DNA of 64,000 nucleotides from an uncultured Cycloclasticus sp. (GCA_913060865.1 CAJXTU010000002.1:62001-126000), one strand, 5' to 3'. Numbered from the stretch's first letter, positions 18,052-27,109 are shown. Numbers and translations are program-made. Notes: generated from the sequence alone by a model not told the origin.

Positions 18052-18999
18052 TCAGCTTGTTAATACAAAGCGATCGGTTGCTGACACTAAGGCATCAATC
18101 ATTTCATCGCCGTGCGTTAAATGTGTCGCATGAGGCAATTCAATAAAATTAGCGTTAGGAATCGCTTGCGCTAAGGTAAACGATGACTCAATAGGGCACA
18201 TATAATCTTTTCTGCCATGGATGATCGTGCACGGTATGTCCAATAAACGAATCGCATTATCAACTATTTGGTTTTCTTTAATAAAATAACGGTTCATTCC
18301 GTAATGCGTTTCAATTCGGGCTTGCGAAATAGCGGTATCGGGCACCTCGCCGTCTAACTCACCCGCATTAAAAGCATCACCTAACACCACTGCACCGCCC
18401 CACGCATCCCATTCACGAGTTGTCTCTTGCTGAACCTCTTTATCATCAATATTCAAACGTTGATAATAGGCACCCAACACATCTTTACGTTCATTGGTCG
18501 AAATATGCTGGGTAAAACGGCTCCATGCTTTTGGGAATAGGCGGCTAGCACCGTCTTTAAAAAACCAATCTGCATCCATAGAACGCGCTAAAAACGTGCC
18601 ACGGAGAATTAAACCCAACACCTTTGAAGTATGCATTTGAGCATACAAAAGCGCTAATGTAGCCCCCCACGAACCACCAAACAATAGCCATTTTTCAATG
18701 TTTAATTTTTTACGAATCATCTCCATATCCGTTATCAAGTGATGCGTTGTATTACGTGTTAAATCACCTGATGGACGAGAGCGACCCGCTCCACGCTGAT
18801 CCATTAAAATAATATGGTACTTTTGCGGGTTAAAAAAACAACGATGATGCTCTTTACAACTAGACCCCGGCCCACCATGTAAAAAAATAACAGGCAAGCC
18901 ATTAGGATTACCCGATTGCTCGTAATACACCTCATGCCCATCGCCTGTTTCAAGCCAGTCGGTAGTAAATGGTTCTATTTCTGGATACAAGGTATTCAA
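18052..18999 (-). CDS. pip: Proline iminopeptidase
   Basis: Alpha/beta-hydrolase that removes N-terminal proline from peptides. The fold markers are FLHGGPGSSCKEHH (oxyanion loop), MDQRGAGRSRPSG and the nucleophile elbow GGSWGA. A late DYMCP and HATHLTHGD hold the probable acid and His. No ATG is available: an in-frame TAA lies 9 bases before the first possible codon, and all candidates are TTG. I chose the TTG giving (M)NTLYPEIEPF because AAAGGA lies about 9 bases before it and family proteins begin this way. The ORF-track start is 10 codons earlier. It is convergent with frmA. Confidence 0.92.
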   Translation of the reverse strand: MNTLYPEIEPFTTDWLETGDGHEVYYEQSGNPNGLPVIFLHGGPGSSCKEHHRCFFNPQKYHIILMDQRGAGRSRPSGDLTRNTTHHLITDMEMIRKKLNIEKWLLFGGSWGATLALLYAQMHTSKVLGLILRGTFLARSMDADWFFKDGASRLFPKAWSRFTQHISTNERKDVLGAYYQRLNIDDKEVQQETTREWDAWGGAVVLGDAFNAGELDGEVPDTAISQARIETHYGMNRYFIKENQIVDNAIRLLDIPCTIIHGRKDYMCPIESSFTLAQAIPNANFIELPHATHLTHGDEMIDALVSATDRFVLTS

Positions 19000-19098
19000 T
19001 ATCAACAATCCTTTAAATTCATCGTTCAAAGCTGATTAGCATCAGCAAGTTTCAGCTTAGATTACGCTATACTAAGTATTTTTAAAACCTTACTTTCC

Positions 19099-20181
19099 AT
19101 GTTTGATTTCCTCATTATTGGCGGCGGTATTATTGGTTTATTAACCGCTAAAGAGCTGCAAAAAACCGGCGCTAAGGTTGCTATTATTGAAAAAAATAGC
19201 CCCGGTCAACAAGCGACTTGGGCTGCTGGTGGAATTTTATCGCCTATGCGGCCTTGGCTATATTCTAGCCCTGTTAATGCGATCAGCTCACTCAGCCAAG
19301 TAGTCTATCAACAACTATCAACTGAACTCCATGATGAAACAGGCATAGACCCTGAATGGGTGTTGTCGGGTATGTTAGTGCTGCATGATGATGAAATGGC
19401 TCAAGCGATTCAATGGTGCGAACAAAACGATTCGCCTATTGAAGTACTAACCGTCAACGAGTTAAGTCGCCAATTCGGTCATTTAAAACCGTTGGGGCAA
19501 ACTGCTATTTATCGTAGCGATGTAGCCACTATTAAGCCACACAAATTATCTGCTGCTTTAACACGGTATTTAACCGCTAAAGGTGTCAGCTTTTATAACA
19601 GCCAAGAAGCCAAGCAACTTACCTCAACAGATCAGACCATTACCGGCGTTCAGCTCGCTAACTCAACCGTTAGTGCGGGTGAATATATTATTTGTGGTGG
19701 CGCATGGAGCACACAATTAATACCCGATGTTTGCCCTAAGCCCATTATTACCCCCGTTAAAGGGCAAATGCTTTGCTTTCCTCCCACTGAACTTTCTAAC
19801 CTTTGCATGGTGATGGATGGCAACCGTTATATTATCCCCCGAAAAGGTGGGCGAATTGTTGTTGGTAGCACGCGCGAAAACACTGACTTTGATGCCAGCA
19901 CGACACAAGCCGCCTATGACGATCTTAAAGGTTTTGCTCAGCAGCTTTATCCCGCACTGGCTAACATTGAACCCGATGCGCATTGGGCGGGGTTAAGGCC
20001 CACTTCGCCTCAGAGCATTCCCTATATTTGCCGAGTAGAGCCCTTCAATAACTTAAGCCTTAATGCCGGACATTATCGTAATGGTATTGTTACTGCGCCT
20101 GCGAGCGCCGAACTGATGGCAGATATACTATTGAATAGAATCACCAAAATAGACACCGAGCCCTACAAAATAACGCGCTAA
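19099..20181 (+). CDS. thiO: Glycine oxidase ThiO
   Basis: FAD-dependent oxidase that converts glycine to the imine used for the thiazole ring of thiamine. 360 aa. N-terminal FAD fold FDFLIIGGGIIGLLTAKELQ, then the DAO-family SPGQQATWAAGGILSPMRPW segment, central KGQMLCF and PRKGGRIVVGSTRE, and the C-terminal HWAGLRPTSPQSIPYI ... NAGHYRNGIVTAP flavin-binding end. It stands alone here: no thiG, thiS or thiC is adjacent and I see no TPP riboswitch in the short leader. Confidence 0.93.
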   Translation: MFDFLIIGGGIIGLLTAKELQKTGAKVAIIEKNSPGQQATWAAGGILSPMRPWLYSSPVNAISSLSQVVYQQLSTELHDETGIDPEWVLSGMLVLHDDEMAQAIQWCEQNDSPIEVLTVNELSRQFGHLKPLGQTAIYRSDVATIKPHKLSAALTRYLTAKGVSFYNSQEAKQLTSTDQTITGVQLANSTVSAGEYIICGGAWSTQLIPDVCPKPIITPVKGQMLCFPPTELSNLCMVMDGNRYIIPRKGGRIVVGSTRENTDFDASTTQAAYDDLKGFAQQLYPALANIEPDAHWAGLRPTSPQSIPYICRVEPFNNLSLNAGHYRNGIVTAPASAELMADILLNRITKIDTEPYKITR

Positions 20182-20237
20182 TTTCCTCGCTAAATACCCT
20201 ATGCTATACTGCAAAAACGGGAAAAAAGGTGATGCTT

Positions 20238-20651
20238 ATGATCGAAAAAACAAACAGACAATCCGTTAAATATTTACTGAGAGAACATGGCATTGCGCCG
20301 ACTCAACAACGTATTCAAATTGCGGACTTTCTATTTAGTAAACAACAACACGTCAGCGCCGATCAAATTTTATCCCACGTTCAAATTGGTCACCCGCCTG
20401 TTTCAAAGGCAACGGTTTATAACACGCTGGGGTTATTTGCTAACAAAGGCTTATTGCGAGAAGTTATTATTGACCCAAACAAAGTTTTTTACGACACCAA
20501 TACCGAGCACCACCATCATTTTTATAACACCGATACCAGCACATTAACCGATGTTAAAGATGGTGACATTACTATCAATAACCTGCCTACACTACCCAGC
20601 GGAACTAATTTTCAATGCGTAGACGTGGTTATTAAAGTTCGCAACCAGTAA
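20238..20651 (+). CDS. Fur-family transcriptional regulator (Irr/PerR-like)
   Basis: 137 aa from the ATG with AAGG 8 bases upstream (two earlier starts are possible). The winged helix is HGIAPTQQRIQIADFLFSKQQHVSADQILSHVQIGHPPVSKATVYNTLGLFANKGLLREV. The dimer/metal domain carries DTNTEHHHHFYNTDT, the His-rich site of Fur proteins. The C-terminal CxxC pairs of Fur and PerR are missing, as in Irr-type members, and only one Cys is present. It is probably a metal- or haem-responsive repressor (inference). The 3' neighbour is a tRNA gene; no obvious target is adjacent. Confidence 0.85.
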   Translation: MIEKTNRQSVKYLLREHGIAPTQQRIQIADFLFSKQQHVSADQILSHVQIGHPPVSKATVYNTLGLFANKGLLREVIIDPNKVFYDTNTEHHHHFYNTDTSTLTDVKDGDITINNLPTLPSGTNFQCVDVVIKVRNQ

Positions 20652-20699
20652 ACAACTTGTCGAGCTTTCATTAAGCCCCTATACTTTCACGTTCTTTAA

Positions 20700-20775
20700 G
20701 CCGATGTAGCTCAGGTGGTAGAGCGGCTCATTCGTAATGAGTAGGTCAGCGGTTCGAATCCGCTCATTGGCTCCA
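20700..20775 (+). tRNA. tRNA-Thr (anticodon CGT)
   Basis: A full cloverleaf can be drawn: acceptor GCCGATG/CATTGGC with one G-T pair, D arm GCTC...GAGC, anticodon stem GCTCA/TGAGT with loop TTCGTAA (anticodon CGT, reading ACG), T arm AGCGG TTCGAAT CCGCT, and an encoded CCA end. The discriminator base is T, where the E. coli counterpart has A. Confidence 0.96.
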
Positions 20776-21020
20776 ATTTAATCAATAACTTTCAAAACTA
20801 TAACCTTTAAGTATTTAGACAGTAAGCCTGCGTCCACTTCAATTCGACATGAGATATTTTCACCATAAATTAAAGAGAGTGTAACGATACTGCATCATAA
20901 GGAAAAACCTTAGGATTCACCTTCATTCGTTGTCGAGTTAAACGAGGCTTTTTGAATGAAAAAGGCCCTAGAGTATGTGCGTTCGCTAACCATTTTTTAG
21001 TATAAAACTAGTCGATATCG

Positions 21021-21644
21021 TTAAGCCTTGCTTTCATTAGAAAGTAATACTCTTTTCAATATTTTCCAGCGAAACATCAATAAGGTAACGAGTACAGCGG
21101 CGTAAATAAGTGGTTCTGTGTAATCCAGTTTTGTTAACCAAAAGAAGTGAACAACGCCCATAATCGCTATTAAATACACTGTTCTATGCAGTAACACCCA
21201 CCATTTCCCCAATCGGCGCATCATGCCTGCCGTGGATGTTATCGCTAGCGGTATCAGCATTAAATACGCGAATAAACCTAGCATGATATATGGGCTTTCT
21301 GGCACATCTTCCAGCATATTATCAAGGCTTAATGACTGATCTAAAACGAGCCAAACCAACAGATGTAAAGTGGCGTAAAAGAATGCGAATAAACCAAACA
21401 TGCGCCGGAAGCGTACCGGCAAACTAGACTTGAATAGCCGTTGTAATGGCGACATCGCCAACGTAATTAACAAAAAACGTAACGCCCAATCACCTGTTAT
21501 AAAATGCAACGTTTGAATAGGTTCGGCGCCCAATGAGTTATTAAACCCATCCCAGATTATCAATATGAACGGTATTAAACAGACGTTAAAAACAGTTGTT
21601 TTTAATAGGGTTAGCTGATCTTTAGAGCACTTTTTTTTCACCAC
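21021..21644 (-). CDS. msrQ: Haem-binding membrane subunit MsrQ
   Basis: Inner-membrane cytochrome that passes electrons from the respiratory chain or flavin reductase to MsrP for repair of oxidised methionines in periplasmic proteins. 207 aa with about six hydrophobic helices of the ferric-reductase-like family. Family motifs: GDWALRFLLITLAMSPLQR, RRMFGLFAFFYATLHLLVW (haem His), LGKWWVLLHRTVYLIAIMGVVHFFW (further His ligands). It follows msrP by 16 bases on the same strand. The 240-base stretch between it and the tRNA shows nothing clear beyond a weak hairpin. Confidence 0.95.
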   Translation of the reverse strand: MVKKKCSKDQLTLLKTTVFNVCLIPFILIIWDGFNNSLGAEPIQTLHFITGDWALRFLLITLAMSPLQRLFKSSLPVRFRRMFGLFAFFYATLHLLVWLVLDQSLSLDNMLEDVPESPYIMLGLFAYLMLIPLAITSTAGMMRRLGKWWVLLHRTVYLIAIMGVVHFFWLTKLDYTEPLIYAAVLVTLLMFRWKILKRVLLSNESKA

Positions 21645-21660
21645 TTAAATCATACCTTCT

Positions 21661-22629
21661 TTAAAAAAATTGCCGAAGGTTCATGCCTTTATATAAATGC
21701 GCTACTTGTTCACCGTAACCATTAAATAGCTCCGTATCACGTTTGGGGGTAAATAATGGTGCGCCGATCACCCTTTCTCGGCTTTGACTCCATCTTGGAT
21801 GAGGTACTTGCGGGTTTACGTTGGCGTAAAAGCCGTACTCATGTTTCGCCGATTCGTTCCATGATGTTTTTGGCATATGCTCTGTGAATCTAATTTTAAC
21901 GATGGATTTAATGCTTTTAAAACCATATTTCCACGGCACTATTAAACGCAGTGGCGCACCGTTTTGATTCGGCATTTCTTCGCCATACAAGCCGGTTGCC
22001 ATGAGTGTTAGTGGGTTCATTGCTTCGTCCATTCTCAGCCCTTCGACATACGGCCATTTTAGTGTACGGCTTTTTTGCCCCGGCATTTGCTCGGGGTCAT
22101 AAAGCGTTGTGAATTCCACATACTTTGCTTTTGACGTTGGTTCCATTTGCTTGATCAACTCGGCTAATGAAAACCCAATCCACGGTACGACCATTGACCA
22201 TGCTTCTACACAGCGCAAACGATATATACGCTCTTCGAGTTGCTGGCGCTTTAAAATATCTTCCAAGTCATAAACACCTGGCTTACCCACTTCGCCTTCA
22301 ACGGTTACGCTCCAAGGCTTGGTTTTAAGCAAGTGCGCACGCACGGCAGGGTCACCTTTCGCTGTGCCAAATTCGTAGAAATTATTGTAGGTCGTTACGT
22401 ATTCATAAGGCGTTGGTTTCTCTTTAATTGAAAACTGACTACTCACGTAATTTTCAATCTTATTACCCGCCCATAACGTGCTGGGGGCTAGGCCACCCGC
22501 AAGCATTAAGCTTGAACTTTGCGCTAAAAACCGCCTGCGTGAAGAAGATATTATTGTTCGGCTTTTATCAAAATCATCTTTGGGCGTTACATCGTTATCA
22601 GTGAGAGACAGCGGCTTTTTAATAAGCAT
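21661..22629 (-). CDS. msrP: Protein-methionine-sulfoxide reductase catalytic subunit MsrP
   Basis: Periplasmic molybdopterin enzyme reducing methionine sulfoxide in exported proteins. I set the start at the ATG at 22629 (MLIKKPLSL), which has AAAGGA 6 bases upstream, giving 322 aa; the ORF track adds 22 unlikely residues. A twin-arginine signal ([11 protein letters not shown]) exports the folded, cofactor-loaded enzyme. The molybdenum ligand lies in [18 protein letters not shown]. The tail [30 protein letters not shown] matches the family. It forms an operon with msrQ. Confidence 0.96.
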   Translation of the reverse strand: MLIKKPLSLTDNDVTPKDDFDKSRTIISSSRRRFLAQSSSLMLAGGLAPSTLWAGNKIENYVSSQFSIKEKPTPYEYVTTYNNFYEFGTAKGDPAVRAHLLKTKPWSVTVEGEVGKPGVYDLEDILKRQQLEERIYRLRCVEAWSMVVPWIGFSLAELIKQMEPTSKAKYVEFTTLYDPEQMPGQKSRTLKWPYVEGLRMDEAMNPLTLMATGLYGEEMPNQNGAPLRLIVPWKYGFKSIKSIVKIRFTEHMPKTSWNESAKHEYGFYANVNPQVPHPRWSQSRERVIGAPLFTPKRDTELFNGYGEQVAHLYKGMNLRQFF

Positions 22630-22693
22630 TAGAGTTCCTTTGTTGTTATTACTTAAAACGATAGACCTCATCGTACCGTAAAACCTTTCAGAC

Positions 22694-22718
22694 AAAAAAA
22701 CGGGGCCAAGGCCCCGTT
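22694..22718 (-). terminator. Terminator of hsp20
   Basis: On the minus strand AACGGGGCC / GGCCCCGTT is a near-continuous palindrome (effective loop CCAAGG or smaller) followed by seven T. It lies 22 bases after the hsp20 stop codon. Confidence 0.85.
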
Positions 22719-22739
22719 GTTAACATAAAACTATGTCTT

Positions 22740-23177
22740 TTAATTATCTTTATCATTAACCTTTATACGTTTTGGCAATACCGCCGGCTTCTTTGGAATA
22801 ATCAATTCAAGAACACCTTTCTCGTAATTTGCGCTCACTTTATTTTCATCTGTTGTATCAGGTAATACAAAGCGTCGATAAAAAGTACCGTTGAAACGCT
22901 CCACACGTTTATAGCCATCTTTCTCTTCTTTTGATTCACTAGAACGCTCACCCCGAACAGTTAAAATGCCGTCCTCCATCGTCACATCAATCTCGTGTGG
23001 GTCTACACCCGGCACATCAGCATGAAGAACAAAACGTTCATCTTCTTCTTTAATATCCACTGCTGGTGTCCAAGTTGAGGTTGAAGAAACACTGTCTTCA
23101 TCATCTGAAAACCTGCGGCTTAAATCGTTTCCATAACGTCCTAAAAGGTTCCATGGTTCATATCTTGCAATTGCCAT
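22740..23177 (-). CDS. Small heat-shock protein, Hsp20/alpha-crystallin family
   Basis: 145-aa ATP-independent holdase. The start at 23177 (MAIARYEPWNLLGRYG) has AGGAG 7 bases upstream; the ORF track extends 47 residues too far. The alpha-crystallin domain runs about 40-135 (TPAVDIKEEDERFVLHADVPGVDPHEIDVTMEDGILTVRGER ... YEKGVLELIIPK). The typical I-x-I/V tail appears as KRIKV. A sigma32-like promoter lies just upstream, so it should be heat-inducible independently of groESL. Confidence 0.95.
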   Translation of the reverse strand: MAIARYEPWNLLGRYGNDLSRRFSDDEDSVSSTSTWTPAVDIKEEDERFVLHADVPGVDPHEIDVTMEDGILTVRGERSSESKEEKDGYKRVERFNGTFYRRFVLPDTTDENKVSANYEKGVLELIIPKKPAVLPKRIKVNDKDN

Positions 23178-23211
23178 ATCAATTCTCCTATTTAAGTTAT
23201 TTACAGTATTT

Positions 23212-23240
23212 AAATAGGGATATATGAGCATCTTTTCAAG
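23212..23240 (-). promoter_or_regulatory. Sigma32-like heat-shock promoter of hsp20
   Basis: On the minus strand CTTGAAA, a 14-base spacer, then CCCTATTT. This agrees closely with the RpoH consensus (CTTGAAA and CCCCATNT). It ends about 35 bases before the hsp20 ATG, and its -35 runs across the stop codon of the upstream transporter gene. Confidence 0.75.
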
Positions 23241-24564
23241 CCTTATCTTGCGCTTTTTCGTGGTTTTTAATAAAGAAAACCGCTGCTGCCGTGATAAAAC
23301 ATAACGAACCAAACACAATAAAGTTCACATCTAAACCAAGCGATGCAGCGACTAAAGCACCCGCTAATAACGGGCCAACAATAGACCCGATCCGTCCAAT
23401 ACCTAACGCCCAACCCACCCCGGTAGAGCGAATATGGGTTGGGTACATATAACTGGCAAGAGCATTCAAGCTAACTTGACCACCTACAACGAAGAAACCT
23501 GCAAAAAATGACAGTATCATTACCATATTGAGTGACGAACCAAACTGACCTACGGCCATCATGCTTATTCCAGCCAATATAAAGCATATCGTTAAGACCC
23601 TTTTTGAGCCCCAATAAGCAATAAACTTAGCTAATACAAAAGGAGCAAGTGCCCCACCAATATTCAAAATGACTACCGTTTTAGTGGCCTCACTTAACTG
23701 GTAACCTGCCTCCACCAGTAAAGTGGGGATCCAACTATATAAGAAGTAAGCCACCATTAAGTTGCAGAAAAATACTGCCCATATCAACAAGGTGTCAATA
23801 TGCCTTCGCTCCATAAACAGTGCTTTAACGGGAAAGTGTTTTTCAACGGGGTGATGATGAAAGACGCTATCTTGCTTAATATCGTGCCGACGCTCTATCT
23901 TTTGTGCAATGGTACACAGTAACTTGTCGTTATCATTCTCGTGCTCTACTAAAAACCGAGGTGACTCAGGTAAGAAGAAAATTAACACTGGAACCAGCAA
24001 TAAGGGCATTATTCCACCCACGTAAAACAAAGAGGCCCAGCCATAAGCTGGAATAATTTCGGACGCGACTAAGCCCCCAGTTATGCCACCAATTGGCATC
24101 CCAAGAAATATCACGGCTATAGCAATATTTCTATGCCGAGTCGATACATATTCGGTCATCAGCGCCATAGCATTTGGCATAGCACCACCTAGCCCAAGAC
24201 CAGTGAGGAAACGTAGCAAAACAAGGTCATCATAGTTATCTATAAAGCCCGTCAACAAGGTACATAAACCAAATACAAACACGCTGAAAATAACAGCATA
24301 ACGTCGACCAAACTTATCACCCATTGGCCCTAATATTAACGCGCCCAACATCATGCCGAACAAGCCCGCAGAGAATACATAACCTAGCTCACTTTTAGGT
24401 ATCTCAAGTGCCGCGCTAAGGTTGGGCGCAGCAAAGGCGATAGCTAATACATCAAAGCCATCAAAAATTATAATTAATGCGCAAAAAAACATCACTAATC
24501 GTTGGAAGCCACCTAAGGGGTTTTCTTCAATAATAGCGGCCATATCTAATGCTTTTTCACTCAT
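23236..24564 (-). CDS. MFS transporter, aromatic acid:H+ symporter (AAHS) family
   Basis: 442 aa, twelve predicted membrane helices. The AAHS signatures are FDGFDVLAIAFAAPNL in helix 1 (the conserved acidic pair), GDKFGRRYAV in loop 2-3 and the ESPRFLVEH after helix 6. Relatives such as PcaK and BenK import 4-hydroxybenzoate, benzoate or similar acids by proton symport. The substrate cannot be read from sequence. It overlaps the upstream DUF5519 gene by ATGA, so the two are co-translated, and no ring-cleavage genes are near. Confidence 0.88.
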   Translation of the reverse strand: MSEKALDMAAIIEENPLGGFQRLVMFFCALIIIFDGFDVLAIAFAAPNLSAALEIPKSELGYVFSAGLFGMMLGALILGPMGDKFGRRYAVIFSVFVFGLCTLLTGFIDNYDDLVLLRFLTGLGLGGAMPNAMALMTEYVSTRHRNIAIAVIFLGMPIGGITGGLVASEIIPAYGWASLFYVGGIMPLLLVPVLIFFLPESPRFLVEHENDNDKLLCTIAQKIERRHDIKQDSVFHHHPVEKHFPVKALFMERRHIDTLLIWAVFFCNLMVAYFLYSWIPTLLVEAGYQLSEATKTVVILNIGGALAPFVLAKFIAYWGSKRVLTICFILAGISMMAVGQFGSSLNMVMILSFFAGFFVVGGQVSLNALASYMYPTHIRSTGVGWALGIGRIGSIVGPLLAGALVAASLGLDVNFIVFGSLCFITAAAVFFIKNHEKAQDKA

Positions 24565-25037
24565 GATGCTGCTCCCGAAGTGTTTTTAGCGTTCATCAAT
24601 GAGGCATCAACTATCTTCATCACCGTATCCATTTCTTCGATGTTTCTTGGCGCATAAACTAACGCAATGGTGTCAGGAATAGGCCCTCTTCCGGCCAGTG
24701 GGTGCTGCTCGCCCCATTGGCTATCTATGACTGTTTTGAAATCTTCTTCAGATAGGGCAACATGTAAACTACCATCATACGCTGGATGAATATGCGCAAA
24801 CTCTCGCCCGATCATAAAACCGTTAGCACAATTACACGCTTGGTCTTCATTTAGCCAAAGCGCTTCAGCACCCGGTACCGAAATAATGCTGGGGCGGCGA
24901 CTCACGTCATCAAAGTGAAATAGTTTATCTTTAAATAACTGGTGACACTCAGCACTGGGAGTTTGCGTTAATTGTTCATGCGGGTTGGTATTCGTTGTTT
25001 CTGGACGTTCCCCCTCCCGGGTAGATATGTTCAACAT
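24561..25037 (-). CDS. DUF5519 family protein (annotated as luciferase family)
   Basis: 158 aa cytoplasmic protein. After a polar N-terminus of about 40 residues the core reads RPSIISVPGAEALWLNED, then FMIGREFAHIHPAYDGSLHVALSEEDFKTVIDSQWGEQHPLAGR and IALVYAPRNIEEMDTVMKIVDAS, the pattern of DUF5519 proteins that databases call luciferase family although no light-producing chemistry is shown. Conserved His residues (HIHP, HPLAG) could bind a metal or ligand (inference). It overlaps the AAHS transporter gene by ATGA, which suggests a shared small-molecule substrate or regulation. Confidence 0.8.
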   Translation of the reverse strand: MLNISTREGERPETTNTNPHEQLTQTPSAECHQLFKDKLFHFDDVSRRPSIISVPGAEALWLNEDQACNCANGFMIGREFAHIHPAYDGSLHVALSEEDFKTVIDSQWGEQHPLAGRGPIPDTIALVYAPRNIEEMDTVMKIVDASLMNAKNTSGAAS

Positions 25038-25085
25038 GTTTTGCCTTATAATTTAATCTAACAATAACTTAGCTTACACTAACTC

Positions 25086-25580
25086 ATGAGTCGTTATCGA
25101 CCCCCTGCACCACCAAAATCGCCTTATATTACTAAAAAAGGCTTTGAAAAATTACAAGCCGAAGAGAAAGCCTTATGGCTAAAACGCCGAGAGGTTGTCA
25201 CGGCCTTATCTGCTGCTGCTGCTGAAGGCGATCGCTCGGAAAATGCAGAATACATCTACCGTAAAAAAGAGCTACGTGAACTTGACAGACGCATTCGCTA
25301 TTTGCAAAAACGGCTTCCTGACCTTAACGTGGTATCTGAAAAACCAAGCACACTGAATCAGGTTTTTTTCTCCAGTATTATTACCTTAGAAGATGACGCC
25401 GGTAATGAAACAACTTACCGCATCGTTGGGCCGGATGAAATAGATCATCAGCCACATTACATTAGTATGGACTCGCCCGTTGCCAAAGCCTTATTTAAAA
25501 AGCGGTTGGATGATGAGGTGGTCGTTAATACACCTGCCGGTCAAATCTCTTACCTTATCATTGCCATCGGCTATGAATAA
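25086..25580 (+). CDS. greB: Transcription elongation factor GreB
   Basis: Rescues backtracked RNA polymerase by stimulating transcript cleavage. 164 aa. The N-terminal coiled coil includes YITKKGFEKLQAEEKALWLKRREVVTALSAAAAEGDRSENAEYIYRKKELRELDRRIRYLQKRL, with the acidic tip residues GDRSENAEY between the helices. The C-terminal FKBP-like part has YRIVGPDEID and SPVAKALFKKRLDDEVVVNTPAG. The basic N-terminal MSRYRPP and the IYRKK motif point to GreB rather than GreA. It overlaps ychJ by 8 bases. Confidence 0.97.
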   Translation: MSRYRPPAPPKSPYITKKGFEKLQAEEKALWLKRREVVTALSAAAAEGDRSENAEYIYRKKELRELDRRIRYLQKRLPDLNVVSEKPSTLNQVFFSSIITLEDDAGNETTYRIVGPDEIDHQPHYISMDSPVAKALFKKRLDDEVVVNTPAGQISYLIIAIGYE

Positions 25581-26055
25581 TTCTTTATGCCCTTGTGGCT
25601 CGCTTATAGCCTATTCACAATGCTGCGCCCTGTTTATTAATACTTCGCTACTGCCACAAACAGCTGAACAGCTGATGCGTTCTCGATTTACTGCCTTTTA
25701 TTTAAATGAACACACGTACTTGCTTGATACCCACCACCCTAGTCAGCGTGAAGCGGGTGAATTAGAAGCCATAGAGAAAGATCAATCCACCACTGATTGG
25801 ATTAAGCTGATCATTCACCGAACACAACTTGGGCGTAAAAATGACTTAACGGGCACCGTAGATTTTTCCGCTTATTTTAATCAAGAGGGTGATTTTTTCG
25901 AGCTACGTGAGTCCTCAAATTTTATTCAAGAAAACTCACAATGGTTCTACCTTGATGGCGAACCACATATTCAACGCAGTGAACTTAAGTTTAAAAGAAA
26001 CGACCCTTGCTGGTGCAACAGTGGGAAGAAATTCAAGCACTGCCATGCATCATAA
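25573..26055 (+). CDS. ychJ: YchJ family SEC-C motif protein
   Basis: 160 aa. I set the start at the ATG overlapping the greB stop (MNNSLCPCGS); the ORF track begins earlier in a greB shadow. It has an N-terminal SEC-C zinc knuckle (CPCGSLIAYSQCC), a middle NTF2-like part (TAEQLMRSRFTAFYLNEHTYLLDTHHPSQR ... EFFELRESSNFIQENSQWFYLDG) and a C-terminal second SEC-C (NDPCWCNSGKKFKHCH). Function is unproven, and zinc binding is expected from the Cys pattern. Confidence 0.92.
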   Translation: MNNSLCPCGSLIAYSQCCALFINTSLLPQTAEQLMRSRFTAFYLNEHTYLLDTHHPSQREAGELEAIEKDQSTTDWIKLIIHRTQLGRKNDLTGTVDFSAYFNQEGDFFELRESSNFIQENSQWFYLDGEPHIQRSELKFKRNDPCWCNSGKKFKHCHAS

Positions 26056-26125
26056 AATTCAAGTTGTCACTTGATTACTCAACTCATCGGCGCATAATTA
26101 ATACACATGTTTACAATAACAGATA

Positions 26126-27109
26126 ATGAGTAAGCACCCAGATACTAAATCGCCAGTGCCTAGTGAGGCATTACCCGCGCATCGAGTTTTAGATAGCATT
26201 GCTATTCCAACTTTTGCGATCAATAGCCAACATGAGATAACGCATTGGAATAGAGCACTCGAGAAAGCATCAGGCCTTCTGGCCGTGGATATGATCGGCA
26301 CTAAGAATCAATGGAAACCCTTTTACCCAAACCCACGACCTACCTTGTCCGACCTTATCGTCGAAGGGGCAAAAGACGAGCATGTTTCACAGTTTTATAC
26401 TAATAAATATCAACGATCTAACCTGTTAAATAACGCATACGAGGCCGAAGACTTTTTTCCTAACATGGGTATGGGGGAATGGCTTTCTTTCACCGCCGCG
26501 CCTATTTTTGACGACGATAACAACATTATCGGCGCAGTTGAGACCTTAACTATTATTAGTGATCGAAAACATGCCGAAAAAAAGCTCATGGATAGTCAGC
26601 ATAAATATCGCGAGCTAAGCACGCTTGACGATTTAACTCAGTTATTTAATGCACGACACTTTTTTGAAAAAGTAGAAGAAGAGATCAGCCGTAGTGACCG
26701 ATACAGCCAAGCACTATCTATTTGCATGCTCGATTTGGATGATTTTAAAACCATCAATGACACATACGGCCATCAGTTTGGAAACACTGTGTTGACTGAG
26801 TTTGCTAATATTATAAAAAGAAATATTCGCCATGTTGATATGGCCTTTCGATATGGCGGTGAAGAGTTCGTTATTCTATTTCCATTTGTTATAGCTCATA
26901 GTGCGCTGACCGTGGTTGAAAAAATTCTCACTCAACTTGAGCACGTTGACTTCAAAGCAGACAATGGCGATATTGTTAATATTACCACCAGTGCTGGTCT
27001 TGCTACCTATTTTGCTAAAGAAGGCCAAGATAGTTTTATTAAGCGGGTTGATAAAGCCATGTACCACTCAAAATCTAATGGTAAAAACCAAATCAGCATC
27101 GCTGAGTAA
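26126..27109 (+). CDS. PAS-GGDEF diguanylate cyclase
   Basis: 327 aa, no membrane helix. A PAS sensor (about 20-145) ends in the DRKHAEKKL linker helix. The GGDEF domain (about 165-325) has the active-site loop GGEEF at 244-248 and an inhibitory RxxD site (RHVD, 235-238) exactly five residues ahead, so it should make cyclic di-GMP and be subject to product inhibition. DLDDFKTINDTYGH holds the metal and nucleotide residues. The ligand of the PAS domain is unknown. It is probably monocistronic or leads into the Dabb gene. Confidence 0.93.
   Translation: MSKHPDTKSPVPSEALPAHRVLDSIAIPTFAINSQHEITHWNRALEKASGLLAVDMIGTKNQWKPFYPNPRPTLSDLIVEGAKDEHVSQFYTNKYQRSNLLNNAYEAEDFFPNMGMGEWLSFTAAPIFDDDNNIIGAVETLTIISDRKHAEKKLMDSQHKYRELSTLDDLTQLFNARHFFEKVEEEISRSDRYSQALSICMLDLDDFKTINDTYGHQFGNTVLTEFANIIKRNIRHVDMAFRYGGEEFVILFPFVIAHSALTVVEKILTQLEHVDFKADNGDIVNITTSAGLATYFAKEGQDSFIKRVDKAMYHSKSNGKNQISIAE

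Noticed and set aside
20182-20237. Riboswitch or metal box in the leaders of thiO and the Fur-like gene
   Set aside because: Leaders are too short for a TPP riboswitch and I saw no convincing Fur box.
20940-20972. Hairpin GGCTTTTTGAATGAAAAAGGCC as an msrQ terminator
   Set aside because: The stem is imperfect and the T tract sits inside the stem; too weak to call.
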